Shown here: piece after piece, positions 50,039 to 60,278 of the stretch
How positions within the stretch are numbered: the first letter of the stretch is position 1
Layout of the letters: each line of letters starts with the position of its first letter
Origin: Opisthorchis felineus
Lineage: Eukaryota; Platyhelminthes; Trematoda; Opisthorchiida; Opisthorchiidae
Direction: 5' to 3'
Length of the DNA stretch: 64,000 bases
NCBI GenBank assembly: GCA_004794785.1
Contig: SJOL01008821.1
Span: forward strand, 507,644-571,643
Notes under the pieces: model-generated
What the model saw: the letters and a program-made list of their open reading frames with translations, nothing else
Database searches by the model: none
What the model was told of the DNA's origin: nothing
Position numbers and translations under genes: made by a program

Positions 50039-53000
50039 TGAATCAAGAGCCGACATTTGAAGCTATTTCACAGGTCCGTGACAACAGATAGTACGTGAAA
50101 GGAGATCTTTTCATTTTGTCTGTCTGTTCAATTACTAATGACTCTCTAAGTTGGCCTTATGTAGTTTATTGTTCAGCAATACATTTTCTGAGGAGAACTC
50201 AAACTTAAGTAGGTTGCACGACGGGTGCATATGAGGGGATTCCGTCAAGTGTAAGGACATCTATAAGAAAACCTAACTACTCCTTTTGAAAAATGGATAA
50301 CTTTATTAAGACAGGTCATGGGCGACGGAACACCTGACAGCCTCCAGTAAATCTTGTGTTGTTGAACTAGTGGAACTACAGCAAATCTAGCACAAGTCAC
50401 TTGATAAGTTACCCCGAGTAAATCCAGCCCGGTGAGTCAAGAAAAACCTCCAGTTTTTCGGGACTTGTTTATTTATAGAGCTGAAACCTGAGCCAGCGTG
50501 AAGCCTGTGATGTTTTCAAACTAGTTGTAAAACCGGATGTAATCCTGCAAAGTGGTTTCTTAGTCTAGAAGATGTAATGAATCTTTTCATGATATCTGAC
50601 TACTTGGGAGTTTCACGATCCTCGAATAGGGTCTGATAAATATGTACCCCCCCGGAATTTAGATTCGATGATAATAACTTTAAAGGCAGGTAGTCGTTAG
50701 TGCAGTTCAGAACTTATCAGGAGGATTCAATAGGATTGCGGGCACTCCTTAGATTAACAATTTTTACAGCCACAGACAACCATAAACGGACATTAAGCAC
50801 AACTGCATAAATGTCAGTCAAACTATTTTCATGTTATCTGTCCATGCAATGAGATTTTCCGGGACGTTCGGACAGGAGGGCACACGCGATGGATCTTGCT
50901 ATACCAGCTCGATGGTTACCATTTGAGGCGAAAAACGCAGTAAATTATTTCCTAGGATCAACTGCACCTCTCTTTTATATTCGGCGACACTCTACTTATA
51001 CACTGTCTATCCATGTTTCCATAAAAAACTAACCGGTTCACCTGAAGTGTTCATGAAATCAGGTGCCAAAATCACCAAGCACCATAAATTTTAGTCACTG
51101 TCTGCTGACATTTTCGTGCAGCCTTCACAGATAGTATCGAAATTCTAACAGATTAGCAGGAATATTTTCCAGTGTTTTTGAACCTAAAATAGTGAAACAC
51201 TATCATGATTGCAATAAGTCTGTCTGATTTGGAGCGACAAAAGGCTGGCCTAACGACGCGCAGATGATTTGTAATGCAATTACCGGAGCCAGAGGAACAC
51301 CCAGGCTGATGCTCATTTACAATTCGCCAGTTTACATTTTTTGTTTAATTCGAACCGATTTATCGACACATGTATGAGTCCGATATCATATGTTGACATC
51401 CTGCTATAGTTGCACTTTAATATTTACAAATTCAGGACCAACACCAAAGTCTGTCTGGAAACGAAAGACGGGCTGACATTTGTTAAATGCAAAAAATGAA
51501 CGCAGTCTCTTGCACACAATCGTAAACTGCTTGGACTACACTCAATCACACGATTTACCGAAACTCCAGCAGTTGGGCCACTAGAATACGAGGAGGTTTG
51601 CGAATGTTCAATGGAAACTTCACCCTATGCTGAAAAGCTTAGGAGAACTGTAAAACTTTCATCATCAGCAGTGCGTTCCTCACGAAACTACGAAGATTTT
51701 AGAGCGCGCGACTTCCCAGCTAGTGGTTTGAACAGTTAACGGCTTACGCCTGGTCGTTCGGGGAAGAAATTCGGAAAGTTTCATTCTTGCACATTAACAA
51801 CTGTTGTTTGTGTTCCTTTTATTGTTATACGACCTGAAGCTATTCTGTGATAATTCGTGGAGACCACCAGTCACCGCCTTCATCTGAGTGTCTATCACAC
51901 AGCTTTCTTCTTTGGGAGTTACTCACCATTTTGTTTTCCAAATTTGATCTACTCGATGTTTGTTAGCAGTATAATCCGACTGCTTTTCGGTGCTACTGAT
52001 AGCCACTTCACATCCATTGAAGTACTTTCTTCGCTTTTCCGCTGAGAAGCAACCTGTTTAGATAAAAGATGAAGACCACAAACTTTGTGCTTTTTGTTTC
52101 TGATGTTAAGCTGATATCTACCTCTGTTTGTCATTATGTATCTACCAAATCTCTGGAAATAAAACCCAGCATCACACCTGCTTTTCTTAAAAATATAATA
52201 ATAATATAAAAATGATAATATGTAATCAATATTCCTAACACAGTGTCCTCGATGGCAATACTATATACTGGGGAAAGGTTCCTCGAAAAAAGTAGACCGA
52301 ATCATCATTCACGTGTAAGGCGATCCTTGTGGATTCAACGTATTCCTGTAGTCTATGTCGAAAGGCCGTTGCACCAATGTGCATCCGCAGGTTCCTTTAT
52401 AGTTACAATAAGTAGTCCGGTTTTGGCGTACCATTTTGGTTTGTAGTGTGTCCAGCGTCCTGGAAAATCGTGGAATCCTACACATTTCAAAACATCTCAG
52501 AAAGTTGGAAGCGAGAAAAATGCAAGCTTGTTTCCCAGTTTGATCATGCAGAAACAAAGAAAAGTCTTCCTACCTCCCCAGTCCTAAAATAGTTGATTAA
52601 AGTCCAACTTCTGGCCTATGGATAAGCTGGATAGACTCTCTTCAAATTATGCGCGGCTCTTTCCAGTCGCAAATTGAATTATTTTAGGGAAGACATATTT
52701 GAATCTCCAGCCCCCTCCCATCTAACATGCACAAAGTGATGTACCATGAAAGTGACATGGGATGGTGAGATCTTGCTCAATTATCCTAGAGATTGTCCGG
52801 AAGGCAGTTGCTACTCTAGATTTGCCTTTGTTAGTTGTTTTTCATAGCTAGGAATCGCGTTCTAAACACCGTATACAGCAGTACAAGCCTACTTATCGCC
52901 AAAGATCAATAACCTATATGGATTTTGGCCCTGCACTGGCGATAAAGAGCGGAAGCACGAACCTATTCAAACTTGAAAAGTTATTTAGCTGCATCCGGTT

Positions 53001-53096
53001 TTCAAGAGCATTCAACATGGAATTCGCTTAAACCAGTCATCCTCACATGAACGTGCAAAGACAGGCAAACAAAGCATGATAGAAGTGTAGTAGTAG
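50039..53096. other. Gene-free stretch
   Basis: No exon, RNA gene or recognised repeat is seen. There is a short AT-rich patch at 52190-52225. Confidence 0.45.
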
Positions 53097-53421
53097 TTGA
53101 AGTTATATCCCTTTTTTGATACGCAAACTGCGCCGTTCGCGAGATTGGAACAACCTTATCCTGGTCCATCGGCTTTCAGTGTCAAACGTGCGATTAAATT
53201 GAAATCACAGCTGGACGAGTTGTCGTCTACTGGCCTCGACCATATCATCGGTCAAACAGCTGCACACCCGTCTGATTCGGAGACCTATACTAACTGGTTT
53301 AAACAAGCCGTGGATTTAATGACGTCACTCCTGGAATCCAACCCTGGCAGTTTTCTTGCTTGTGTTGACCTTTTGGCCCTTGTCCGAGGATCACAGCCTA
53401 GGATGGAAGTGAGTCCTGTCG

Positions 53422-53522
53422 TAATGCACTACTCATAAGGTTGCTGAAAATTCTTCGATAGCCCACGACCGGTTTCGCCCTCCTTGGAGCTCATCAGGTA
53501 GGTGTAAATGAGTGTATTTCGC
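53422..53522 (-). mobile_element. Minimal 101-bp hammerhead element with perfect target duplication
   Basis: The element is flanked by perfect 12-bp direct repeats, TGAGTCCTGTCG (53410-53421 and 53523-53534). Read on the minus strand it is GCGAAATACACTCATTTAC, the ribozyme, then GAATTTTCAGC and a tail ending GTGCATTA. This fixes both ends of the family. 43 of its 101 nt are the ribozyme. The 12-bp target duplication is the size usual for LINE-mobilised SINEs. Confidence 0.85.
53461..53503 (-). ncRNA. Hammerhead ribozyme, intact core
   Basis: On the minus strand: ACCTAC, CTGATGA, GCTC/GGGC (one G-U pair) around a CAAGGA loop, GAAA, the ACC/GGT palindrome, cleavage C (plus 53467), GTGGG. Helix I has 5 pairs; the sixth is an A/C mismatch. 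All core residues are present. Confidence 0.83.
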
Positions 53523-53790
53523 TGAGTCCTGTCGCTTTTGGACCTCTACGCATCTGAGACACGTGGGAACCAGGCTCTCAGCTCTGCCGCCAGCATGCTC
53601 ATCGTGTGCTGGCTACCGAAGGCAGATTCACCGAGCTAACTACGCCGCCATCCAGACCTTATACCACCAGGGGCGGAAAGATGTAGCATCTGCTGTGCTC
53701 GATGGGTCATGGAAGGAACCATACAGTCTGATGTCCTTAGTTGGCCAATGCAACACACTAAAGTCTTTCTTTTTCCAATTTTTTTAAACC

Positions 53791-54340
53791 AAATATGATG
53801 CAGCCGTGACTGCACACGGCATAGTGTAGCGCTCGACATGATTGCCATTGTGCACGTACTGTGAAAGTGTCAGTGATTCGTTTTGTTTTGTTTACCTGAC
53901 TTTGACTGAGGATGATTTCACTCTCTTTCTGTCGGGATTGTGGGAACAGGAGACCCCACAGCATGCTACCCACATCTAGTTTGTGAATATACACAAAAGG
54001 CTGCCCCAAACTCGACAAACAGGTACAACACCAAGATATCCACCCACATATTGCACACTCCTAACGCCGACGCGGCCTCGGTCACAACATCCTGCGTGCA
54101 CACACATCAACTACAGCCTACCGGAAGATTCGTGTGACAATGGCCCAAACAGAACACCGTACAACGACGCCACAGGGTGATTGGCTTTGCACACCCATCA
54201 CAGGAGGATTATGTCCTAACTGGTCCCACTGCCTGAAAACGTGTCGACCTAGTAGGGAAAAGCTGACTCCAGGTAATTTGGTGTACTGCAAAAACAGACG
54301 AAATCGAAACTTGCTAGTGTGCAGTTGTAGTGGATACGGA
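53791..54340. other. No firm gene
   Basis: A plus-strand frame at 54134-54272 ending at CCAG|GTAATT could be an exon with a Cys-rich product, but no family is recognised. Confidence 0.25.
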
Positions 54341-54730
54341 TATCATCGTTATCATCACCATAGACAACAAAATACCAGTTGTGGAAATTGGTGCTTAACT
54401 GCCATAGAGGAATGAGGCCATCGTAAAAGGTGGAGGGAAAGCAGAGTGGAGAGAACAAGACCCTGGAGACAACGGTTATGATCAAGGTGTTTACACCTTC
54501 CAAACCCGTTGAAATAAACACGCCTTCGCATGCTGTTGGAGCAAGATTGCACCAGCTAGACTGGCCCAAAGTTCTTTGCAAACCTCATCCAGCACAGGCC
54601 CAGCACACAACGACAAACAATCGCTGGCCAGGTAGATCGGCCAAAAGCCCTCCACTGAGACAACCTGCGTGCCATATCCTGTAGGTTTTCGGACCACGCG
54701 CAAGGAAAACAGGTAGACTTCACCCAGGAG
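54341..54730 (-). mobile_element. Diverged RTE-type 3' end
   Basis: Read on the minus strand it encodes CAWSENLQDMARRLSQWRAF, aligning with [20 protein letters not shown] at the end of the RT ORF at 28917. A 3' UTR with weak similarity and a GATGAT-like tail (54341-54361) follow. It is an older or separate subfamily. Confidence 0.65.
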
Positions 54731-57700
54731 GACGTGAAGATTCCGCAGCACTCAACTTGACAGTAGTTGTTTTCGTTTCACGTTACCGCGCCATAATTTG
54801 TCCTCCGTAAACTTTTCCCAACAAGGGTTTGTAGTCGAAAACAAATTTTTCTTTGATAGACGGTGGTGAAGCATAAGTGGTCCAACCACCTTAATCTAAT
54901 GGACCTTATACGTTTTTCTGGCGAATCCGGCTCATTACCTAGTACTCACTTATGGACCGTTTTAATACGTACATGCTGCGGTCGGTCGACGACCGAGACA
55001 ACTAATCAAACGTCTAAAGTCGTTTAGAGTCTTCAATTTCACAGCCTGAAAGTAAAACTTCTCTGGTGGTAGTTTTGTAGTCACTGCCTTTAAACTTCAA
55101 TGGTACTTGGTACCAAAGGTGACACAAACTGGGTGTGGGAATTCCTGGAGTAAGACCTTGCTCTTTGAGTGTATAAAGTACGTGCTGAAAAGGGGGCCAT
55201 TTCTGGTATTAATTCCAGGGTGGTTTGTGCAGCACATAGTTATAAAATAACAGGACAAGGTCCCCAGCATAAGCTGAGTTCACCAAGCTTTCTCCGAATA
55301 CTCTTTTTATACCCAGATCCGCTGTCTCTTGGAGAATACATTCCAAGATTCTGTTGGTGTGAAAACCGAGCAAAAATGGTTAAACCCACTGGTTGTATGA
55401 AGAGTTTTGGGTACCCCATTGCAAACTGTAATGCAGCCACAGGTATGAAAGTAAATGGCACAGAGGCTATTCAAGAATTTCCAGAGCTTTCCTCGTGACC
55501 CAAATATATATATAGAAACACCGATCCATCCACGAAGTCGAAAGCTCCCTTTGTGAACTAGGAGTATGATACGAGTCAACAATGATTTGCGCGCTCTGAT
55601 TATCGGGATGGGTTGTACAACGCGTTTAAGTGGCGTGCTCGTCTGGAAGTGTCCTTTGTAAAGGCTTTTCTATTTAATCCACTCGAAAAGTTTTGCAATA
55701 AAAAAGGTCCCTGTATGGAGACGTACGAGTTCAAGACGAATGAAACTTCTCAGGGGAATAGTGAATCCACTTGAACTCACTCAGATTCGCTTATGTGGTT
55801 TGTCCCCCTCACCAGTTAGGATTATGATCCTATGAACTGTAGACTTCGGCTACTTCTGTAAGAAACGCTGGCGGTGAACAAGACGGACAGGTTTAGCCCT
55901 TTACTACTGAGGCAAGCCATATTCAACCACACCGTTGTATAAACGGTGGCTGTTAATAATCGATCCCTATACGCAGAATCAGCGTTTTACACGATGACCA
56001 ACATGCTTCGAAGAACTCTTGATCACAAGTGAGCTTCCTTTAAATGGATTTTTGTAATTTCCAGTATTGAAGTAAAACCTCTCTCTAAGTAACTCGCCTG
56101 AGTAGGAAGTAGACGAGTTGGAAAGCTATCAGGGTGCTCTTTTGATGATGCAGTCACATAAAAAATCAATAATCGTATACAAAACGTTACTGAATAACTG
56201 GCCACTCGGTGGGCACTTACGTGTTTGGTCAGTTCTTCGCTTCACTCAGTTGACTCAGCACATGTCATTCGAAGTGTGCCTGGGTGCTGTCTATCCAACA
56301 CCCCCACGTGTCAGGTAAAACGACATTTGTATGACCTTTTCGGGGATCCTCATTGAGGTTATTGCTGAAGCTCCGGTTCGCTGTGAATGTTGTTTCGGTG
56401 GCAAAATGTACCCGTATTGTGCTTCTCTGCGTCTTAGTTTCACCTGCACTTGTTGGCATTTCACATATGTCTAGCTGCGTATCCAGAAGTAATCCACTGG
56501 TGTCCGACTTTCTGTCGTGGAATTTGAAATGACGTTTTCGTAGTTTCTTACGTGTCATCGAACTAAGTTCATTTAGCACAAAACATTCGCTGTGAGTCAG
56601 TCTCCCTACTACCCAGCTACGCATGTGGCCACCAAAAGCGAAGAAAAAATGCTGCTTTACTAGGGCGGATATCTCGAACTTCGTCCCCATAAGGCTGGTC
56701 ACATTTGACCTCAAACCTGGCGTTAAGTTGACTGGCCTGAGTAACAATGAACATGGTGGGCTGTTCCCATTCGCGCAAAGGAAACGCTCATTTAGTGGTA
56801 AGTTTACGATATCAGGCTAAGAAAGTGATTGAAAACGACGATTAACATTTGCAAAGCACCGCTATGACCAGCAAAATATGAGAAAACAGAATGAGAATGG
56901 GCGTGCTACTGCGTTGTACTGATTCAAAGAATCCCCATCTCACGTAAAGGTTACTTTTTCAAACATCCGGTGAGAGGTATATTCATTTGCATTACTGGTG
57001 TAGACACGTTTAAGGATACGTCTTGCTGATTTCTTAGTTCTGTTGCTCACAGAAGTTCACATTCTCCGCTACAGCGTAAAACAAATCCTGTTTGTTAAAC
57101 GAGACAAAACTTGTTGTTAGAGGATGAAACTGTTCTCAGTCGGTCAAAATCGATAGTTCTGTTCAGGGATGAATTGATTAAATTACCTTCTAGTTACACC
57201 TTCTAGTTACATTCTAGTTACACTCAGATAGACAAGCAGATAGGCAAGCTCTGTGATAATCGTCAGCTTGCATTCGGCCTAATCACACGTCCTACCTCTG
57301 GCCTAACATTTCAGCGAATGACAACCAGATGGATGCAAAGTGAGGATCACTACTTACTTTCCACTCTGCTAGAAGGATTTCATACAAACACGACGGAGAG
57401 ACGAATGTGTCCTAGTCCGAAACCGAATCACGTCTCCTGATGTTGGACAACCGTTTAAACTTCCGAAGATGTTTTCCTGATTGCGTTTTTTGCGAATTTT
57501 GTCACAGTTAGTGGATCCGTTTACAGATGGCGATGAAACTGTGTTAGTTTTATGAGGACATGGTGGATGTACGAAAGAATCCTTGCTTCTTTATTGGAAT
57601 ATGGATGCGTATATCGTGAGCCGATTCCACGATGTGAATACTTAGTGAATCTTTCCAGCAAATTTGCTCCATATGGGCTACGAATCATTAGAGTTGAATA

Positions 57701-58542
57701 AGTGGGAAAGCGGAGTAAGATTATGGCATCCCATCATTACAGTGTGAATAGAATCGGGGGTATGTTGCTGATATAATGTAGACTATGTCGTCAGCGTGAC
57801 GCAGCCAGGTGCGTGGTGGACGGACGAACTCAATTAAGGCCTTAGTTTCAAGATTATGCAAAAAAGACAAACAACTATGGGTGATTTTGAACAGCCCATA
57901 GCAACATCATCAGTCTGTCTACACAATTCATTTTGAAATTTGAAATAAATGGGGTTACACACATTTCAACATTAGTAATTACATCGGCGGGGGATAAGAC
58001 TGTTTTCTGTGCTACGCATATATCGTCACGCGAAACTACAGGACCGAAATGATAAACAGTCTTTGATTGTTACACTAGTATTGGCAGCTTTCACGTCAAC
58101 AGTGACTGCTACTTCTTCACGAGTGATAAGTGTAGATTGAAGAGTATTAACAAAGTCGAAGGAGCTATTCAAATAACCTAGCCATACCTGATAATACAAC
58201 CTTAAAAATTACTTAATTTTGTAATCTGCTGTTATGCCACGCATATCGAGGCTGAAATCGACTAACTTAACTAGATATCTTTTTGTGTGGAAAAGTTGAC
58301 GCATCATTGGTACTTTTGTGTTTCCACTTCAAACACTTCCTTGCAAAGGAATCAAGTTTTTTAAATAGGATCTCATAGTTTAGAAGACGATGTCCTTTTT
58401 AAGAAAACGTTCTTTCGTATGCGAAGATTTTTTGGTCTTTAGCCTGTTATGGGAAGCTAAAGCAGTCTGAACAAGCCTTCCTGTATCATTGAAGACCTCA
58501 TTCAGAAGCTGGAACTGAGAAAAAACATACTGTGCGCCGTGA
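54731..58542. other. Gene-free stretch
   Basis: The longest frame, 160 codons on the minus strand (56265-56747), has some protein-like character but no family motif or clear splice sites. A small tandem of TTCTAGTTACA-type units is at 57189-57222. Nothing else is supported. Confidence 0.35.
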
Positions 58543-58740
58543 TTTAACGCTACTCATAAAGTTGATTAAAAGTTTGAACAACCGACTACCGATTTCAGAT
58601 TTCCTGAGTTCATCAAGTGGGCGTAGCTGATCAATCTTACTTCCTATCTGATCACTAATATGGGAGTAAATTATGCTCTCATTTACAGCTCACCCTTTTG
58701 AAGAACAGCGTCAATAGGAGATTCAGCTGTGATTCAGTGA
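58543..58740 (-). mobile_element. Hammerhead-element copy, degenerate
   Basis: The tail (ACGCTACTCATAAAGTTG), ribozyme remains (minus strand TTGATGA, helix II lost, GAAA, TCGGTAGTC) and body (GGAGATTCAGCTG) occur in family order. The core is broken at C3 and helix II. Confidence 0.5.
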
Positions 58741-59283
58741 ATCTACTTTGAGAAAATAAACGTTTCCCTTCCTATTCGCCATTTTTAATGCTCTGCCCTT
58801 TCAATGTTGATAAGTCTAATTTTGCTGCCTCGAATGACTTGCTTGCCAAAATATTGTTCTAAAAGTACGGGTTTGTGATCCAAGTGCATAAGGAGGAGAC
58901 AGCCTGTGAGTTGTATTTTTGCTGTTTGCACAACGTTTTTCTGTTTACACCTGCATCAATGTCCGTACCCTTGTTAAAATTATCATCCGTCAAACTTCTC
59001 GTTACTGTTTTTTTATTGACTAATACATCCGTAGAATTACTGAATGAATCGTGTGATAATTTTGTCTTAGATAGAGTAACCTACGCTAAGTTGTTTGTAA
59101 CTAAGCGACTAAGTTTAAAATGTTGGTTGTGTGACAATCTTCGGTGTCTTTTTTTGTTACGTTCGGAAGGCAGGTTATGTGTATCCAAATTTCGTTTGAA
59201 TGATAGACCGAGTACGATATTTCAAGAACCAGTTTACAGACTAAACTCCATCCTACTTTTATCTGCATATGGTCTCTGTTTAG
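58741..59283. other. AT-rich, open but unassigned
   Basis: A plus-strand frame from 58875 is open for 161 codons in AT-rich DNA. Only its last 26 codons, after the acceptor at 59282-59283, look like a true exon (separate entry). Confidence 0.25.
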
Positions 59284-59360
59284 GAGCACCCCCGTATGTC
59301 TATGAACAGCCATCCGTTCTTGCGTACAAAGATGACCGTGGTGCTTATATGACATTTTGA
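59284..59360 (+). CDS. Candidate terminal exon, unknown protein
   Basis: This follows the strong acceptor TGGTCTCTGTTTAG (AG at 59282-59283). Starting in phase 1 it reads APPYVYEQPSVLAYKDDRGA and then YMTF with a TGA. Pyrimidine tract, composition and a compact stop look like a last exon, but the partner exons are not identified and no family is recognised. Confidence 0.3.
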
Positions 59361-59557
59361 TATTTGCCTCGTTTATTCTCATACTCAGTGCTATTCCTTG
59401 CGTAATGCTGAAAAGAAGAAACACCCAGTAATATGCTGAGCAGTAAGATTGGAAGAGTGGTGCAGAGCCATTGTATATATTAGCACTTTTTATATTTATG
59501 CACGTCCGGTTTTTTGGCAAAAAATCGGCTTTCCTTCCTATTTTTTGTGTTCAACAG

Positions 59558-59668
59558 GGGCGTGTCCTATCTTCGTTGTCTGAACTAATCGAACCAATCG
59601 ATCACCGACAGGAACTCGATTCTTGCATTAAACAGTACCACCTCAGAGATTTGACTGCCAACCGATAA
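59558..59668 (+). CDS. Candidate terminal exon, unknown protein
   Basis: This follows the strong acceptor TTTTTTGTGTTCAACAG. It is open in phase 0 for 36 codons to TAA, giving a helical hydrophilic product (GRVLSSLSELIEPIDHRQEL, DSCIKQYHLRDLTANR). No family is recognised. It could share a gene with 59284-59360 or 59790-59910. Confidence 0.35.
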   Translation, partial: GRVLSSLSELIEPIDHRQELDSCIKQYHLRDLTANR

Positions 59669-59789
59669 AAAGTTGAATAAACTAGGTCTGTTTATGCGTA
59701 GGACATATTGCAGTTTTGTAACCAAGACTACCAGTGCATCTCTAAAAGTCTCGCACTCCAATGTCAGTCACCTGAGTGTACGAAATACT

Positions 59790-59910
59790 TTCATTAGCCT
59801 GTTGATCAGAAACGAGCACGTGAGCTTCGAGACTTACGATATGGAACTGCATCATCTTTCGGGGGAAGAAATCTTTCAATTGGCTATCAAAAACAACCTC
59901 ATCAAGAAAT
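59790..59910 (+). CDS. Candidate exon interrupted by a hammerhead-element body
   Basis: The frame gives RNTFISLLIRNEHVSFETYD, MELHHLSGEEIFQLAIKNNL and IKK, which look like real protein, and is cut by the repeat body starting at about 59906. Boundaries are uncertain and no family is recognised. Confidence 0.3.
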
Positions 59911-60021
59911 GCACTCATTTGCAAATCAATTTGGTTTTGCGAGAGACTCACCTGGAACCCAGCTGAATCTCTCGTTTGTGATGTTTCCATGCGACTGAAT
60001 GTGCTGCACCAGGCCGCCTCA
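59906..60021 (+). repeat. Hammerhead-element body fragment
   Basis: GAAATGCACTCATTTGCAAA, TTTGGTTTTGCGAGAGACTC, CAGCTGAATCTCTCG and CTGCACCAGGCCGCCTCATG match the long body at 25795. No ribozyme module is attached. Confidence 0.65.
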
Positions 60022-60168
60022 TGTTCCTCACCAAGTCTTTGAGGATAGCGAAACACATCGAATGGGTTGTGGTGCGTGCACTTTTAAATAAATATTCTCC
60101 AAAAATAGAGCCCTTCAGAAATAGTGTATTTTGAATGCCTAGTATAAGCACACACCCAAGAAAATGTT

Positions 60169-60278
60169 TTATAAATTCACGTCCGTTGAATCGCGTGTTT
60201 CAGGACTTGGTAGAACTAAATCCTTTTTGCTGTCAGCTTCACTGAACCATATGCCATAAGTGAAGTAGAACACGAGAC
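60169..60278 (-). CDS. Cationic amino acid transporter gene 3, last exon
   Basis: The acceptor TTCCCTCCAG precedes this exon. In phase 1 it completes a Gly with the exon at 62852 and gives GLVFYFTYGIWFSEAD, the end of helix 14, then a 20-residue cytosolic tail with Lys-Lys-Asp and several Ser/Thr, and a TAA. The start aligns closely with gene 1's last exon (GLVIYFSYGIWFSKAD), while the tails differ in length and sequence. The main upstream exon should lie beyond the right edge of the window. Confidence 0.85.

Larger units (their letters stand above)
53097..53790 (+). pseudogene. Coding-like sequence of unknown family, split by a hammerhead element
   Basis: The frame at 53097-53410 gives a helical, protein-like product (QPYPGPSAFSVKRAIKLKSQ, TNWFKQAVDLMTSLLESNPG, CVDLLALVRGSQ). 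After the inserted element at 53422-53522 the protein-like reading resumes, but in shifting frames: LLDLYASETRGNQALSSAAS, then YAAIQTLYHQGRKDVASAVL. Removing the insertion and one target duplication does not restore a single frame. It is therefore either a decayed gene or retrocopy, or a real exon ending at ATGGAA|GTGAGT with the element just inside the intron. No family is recognised. Confidence 0.4.

Noticed and set aside
56265..56747. 160-codon minus-strand frame
   Set aside because: Long for this DNA, but without recognisable motif or splice context; could be part of an unknown repeat, so not called.
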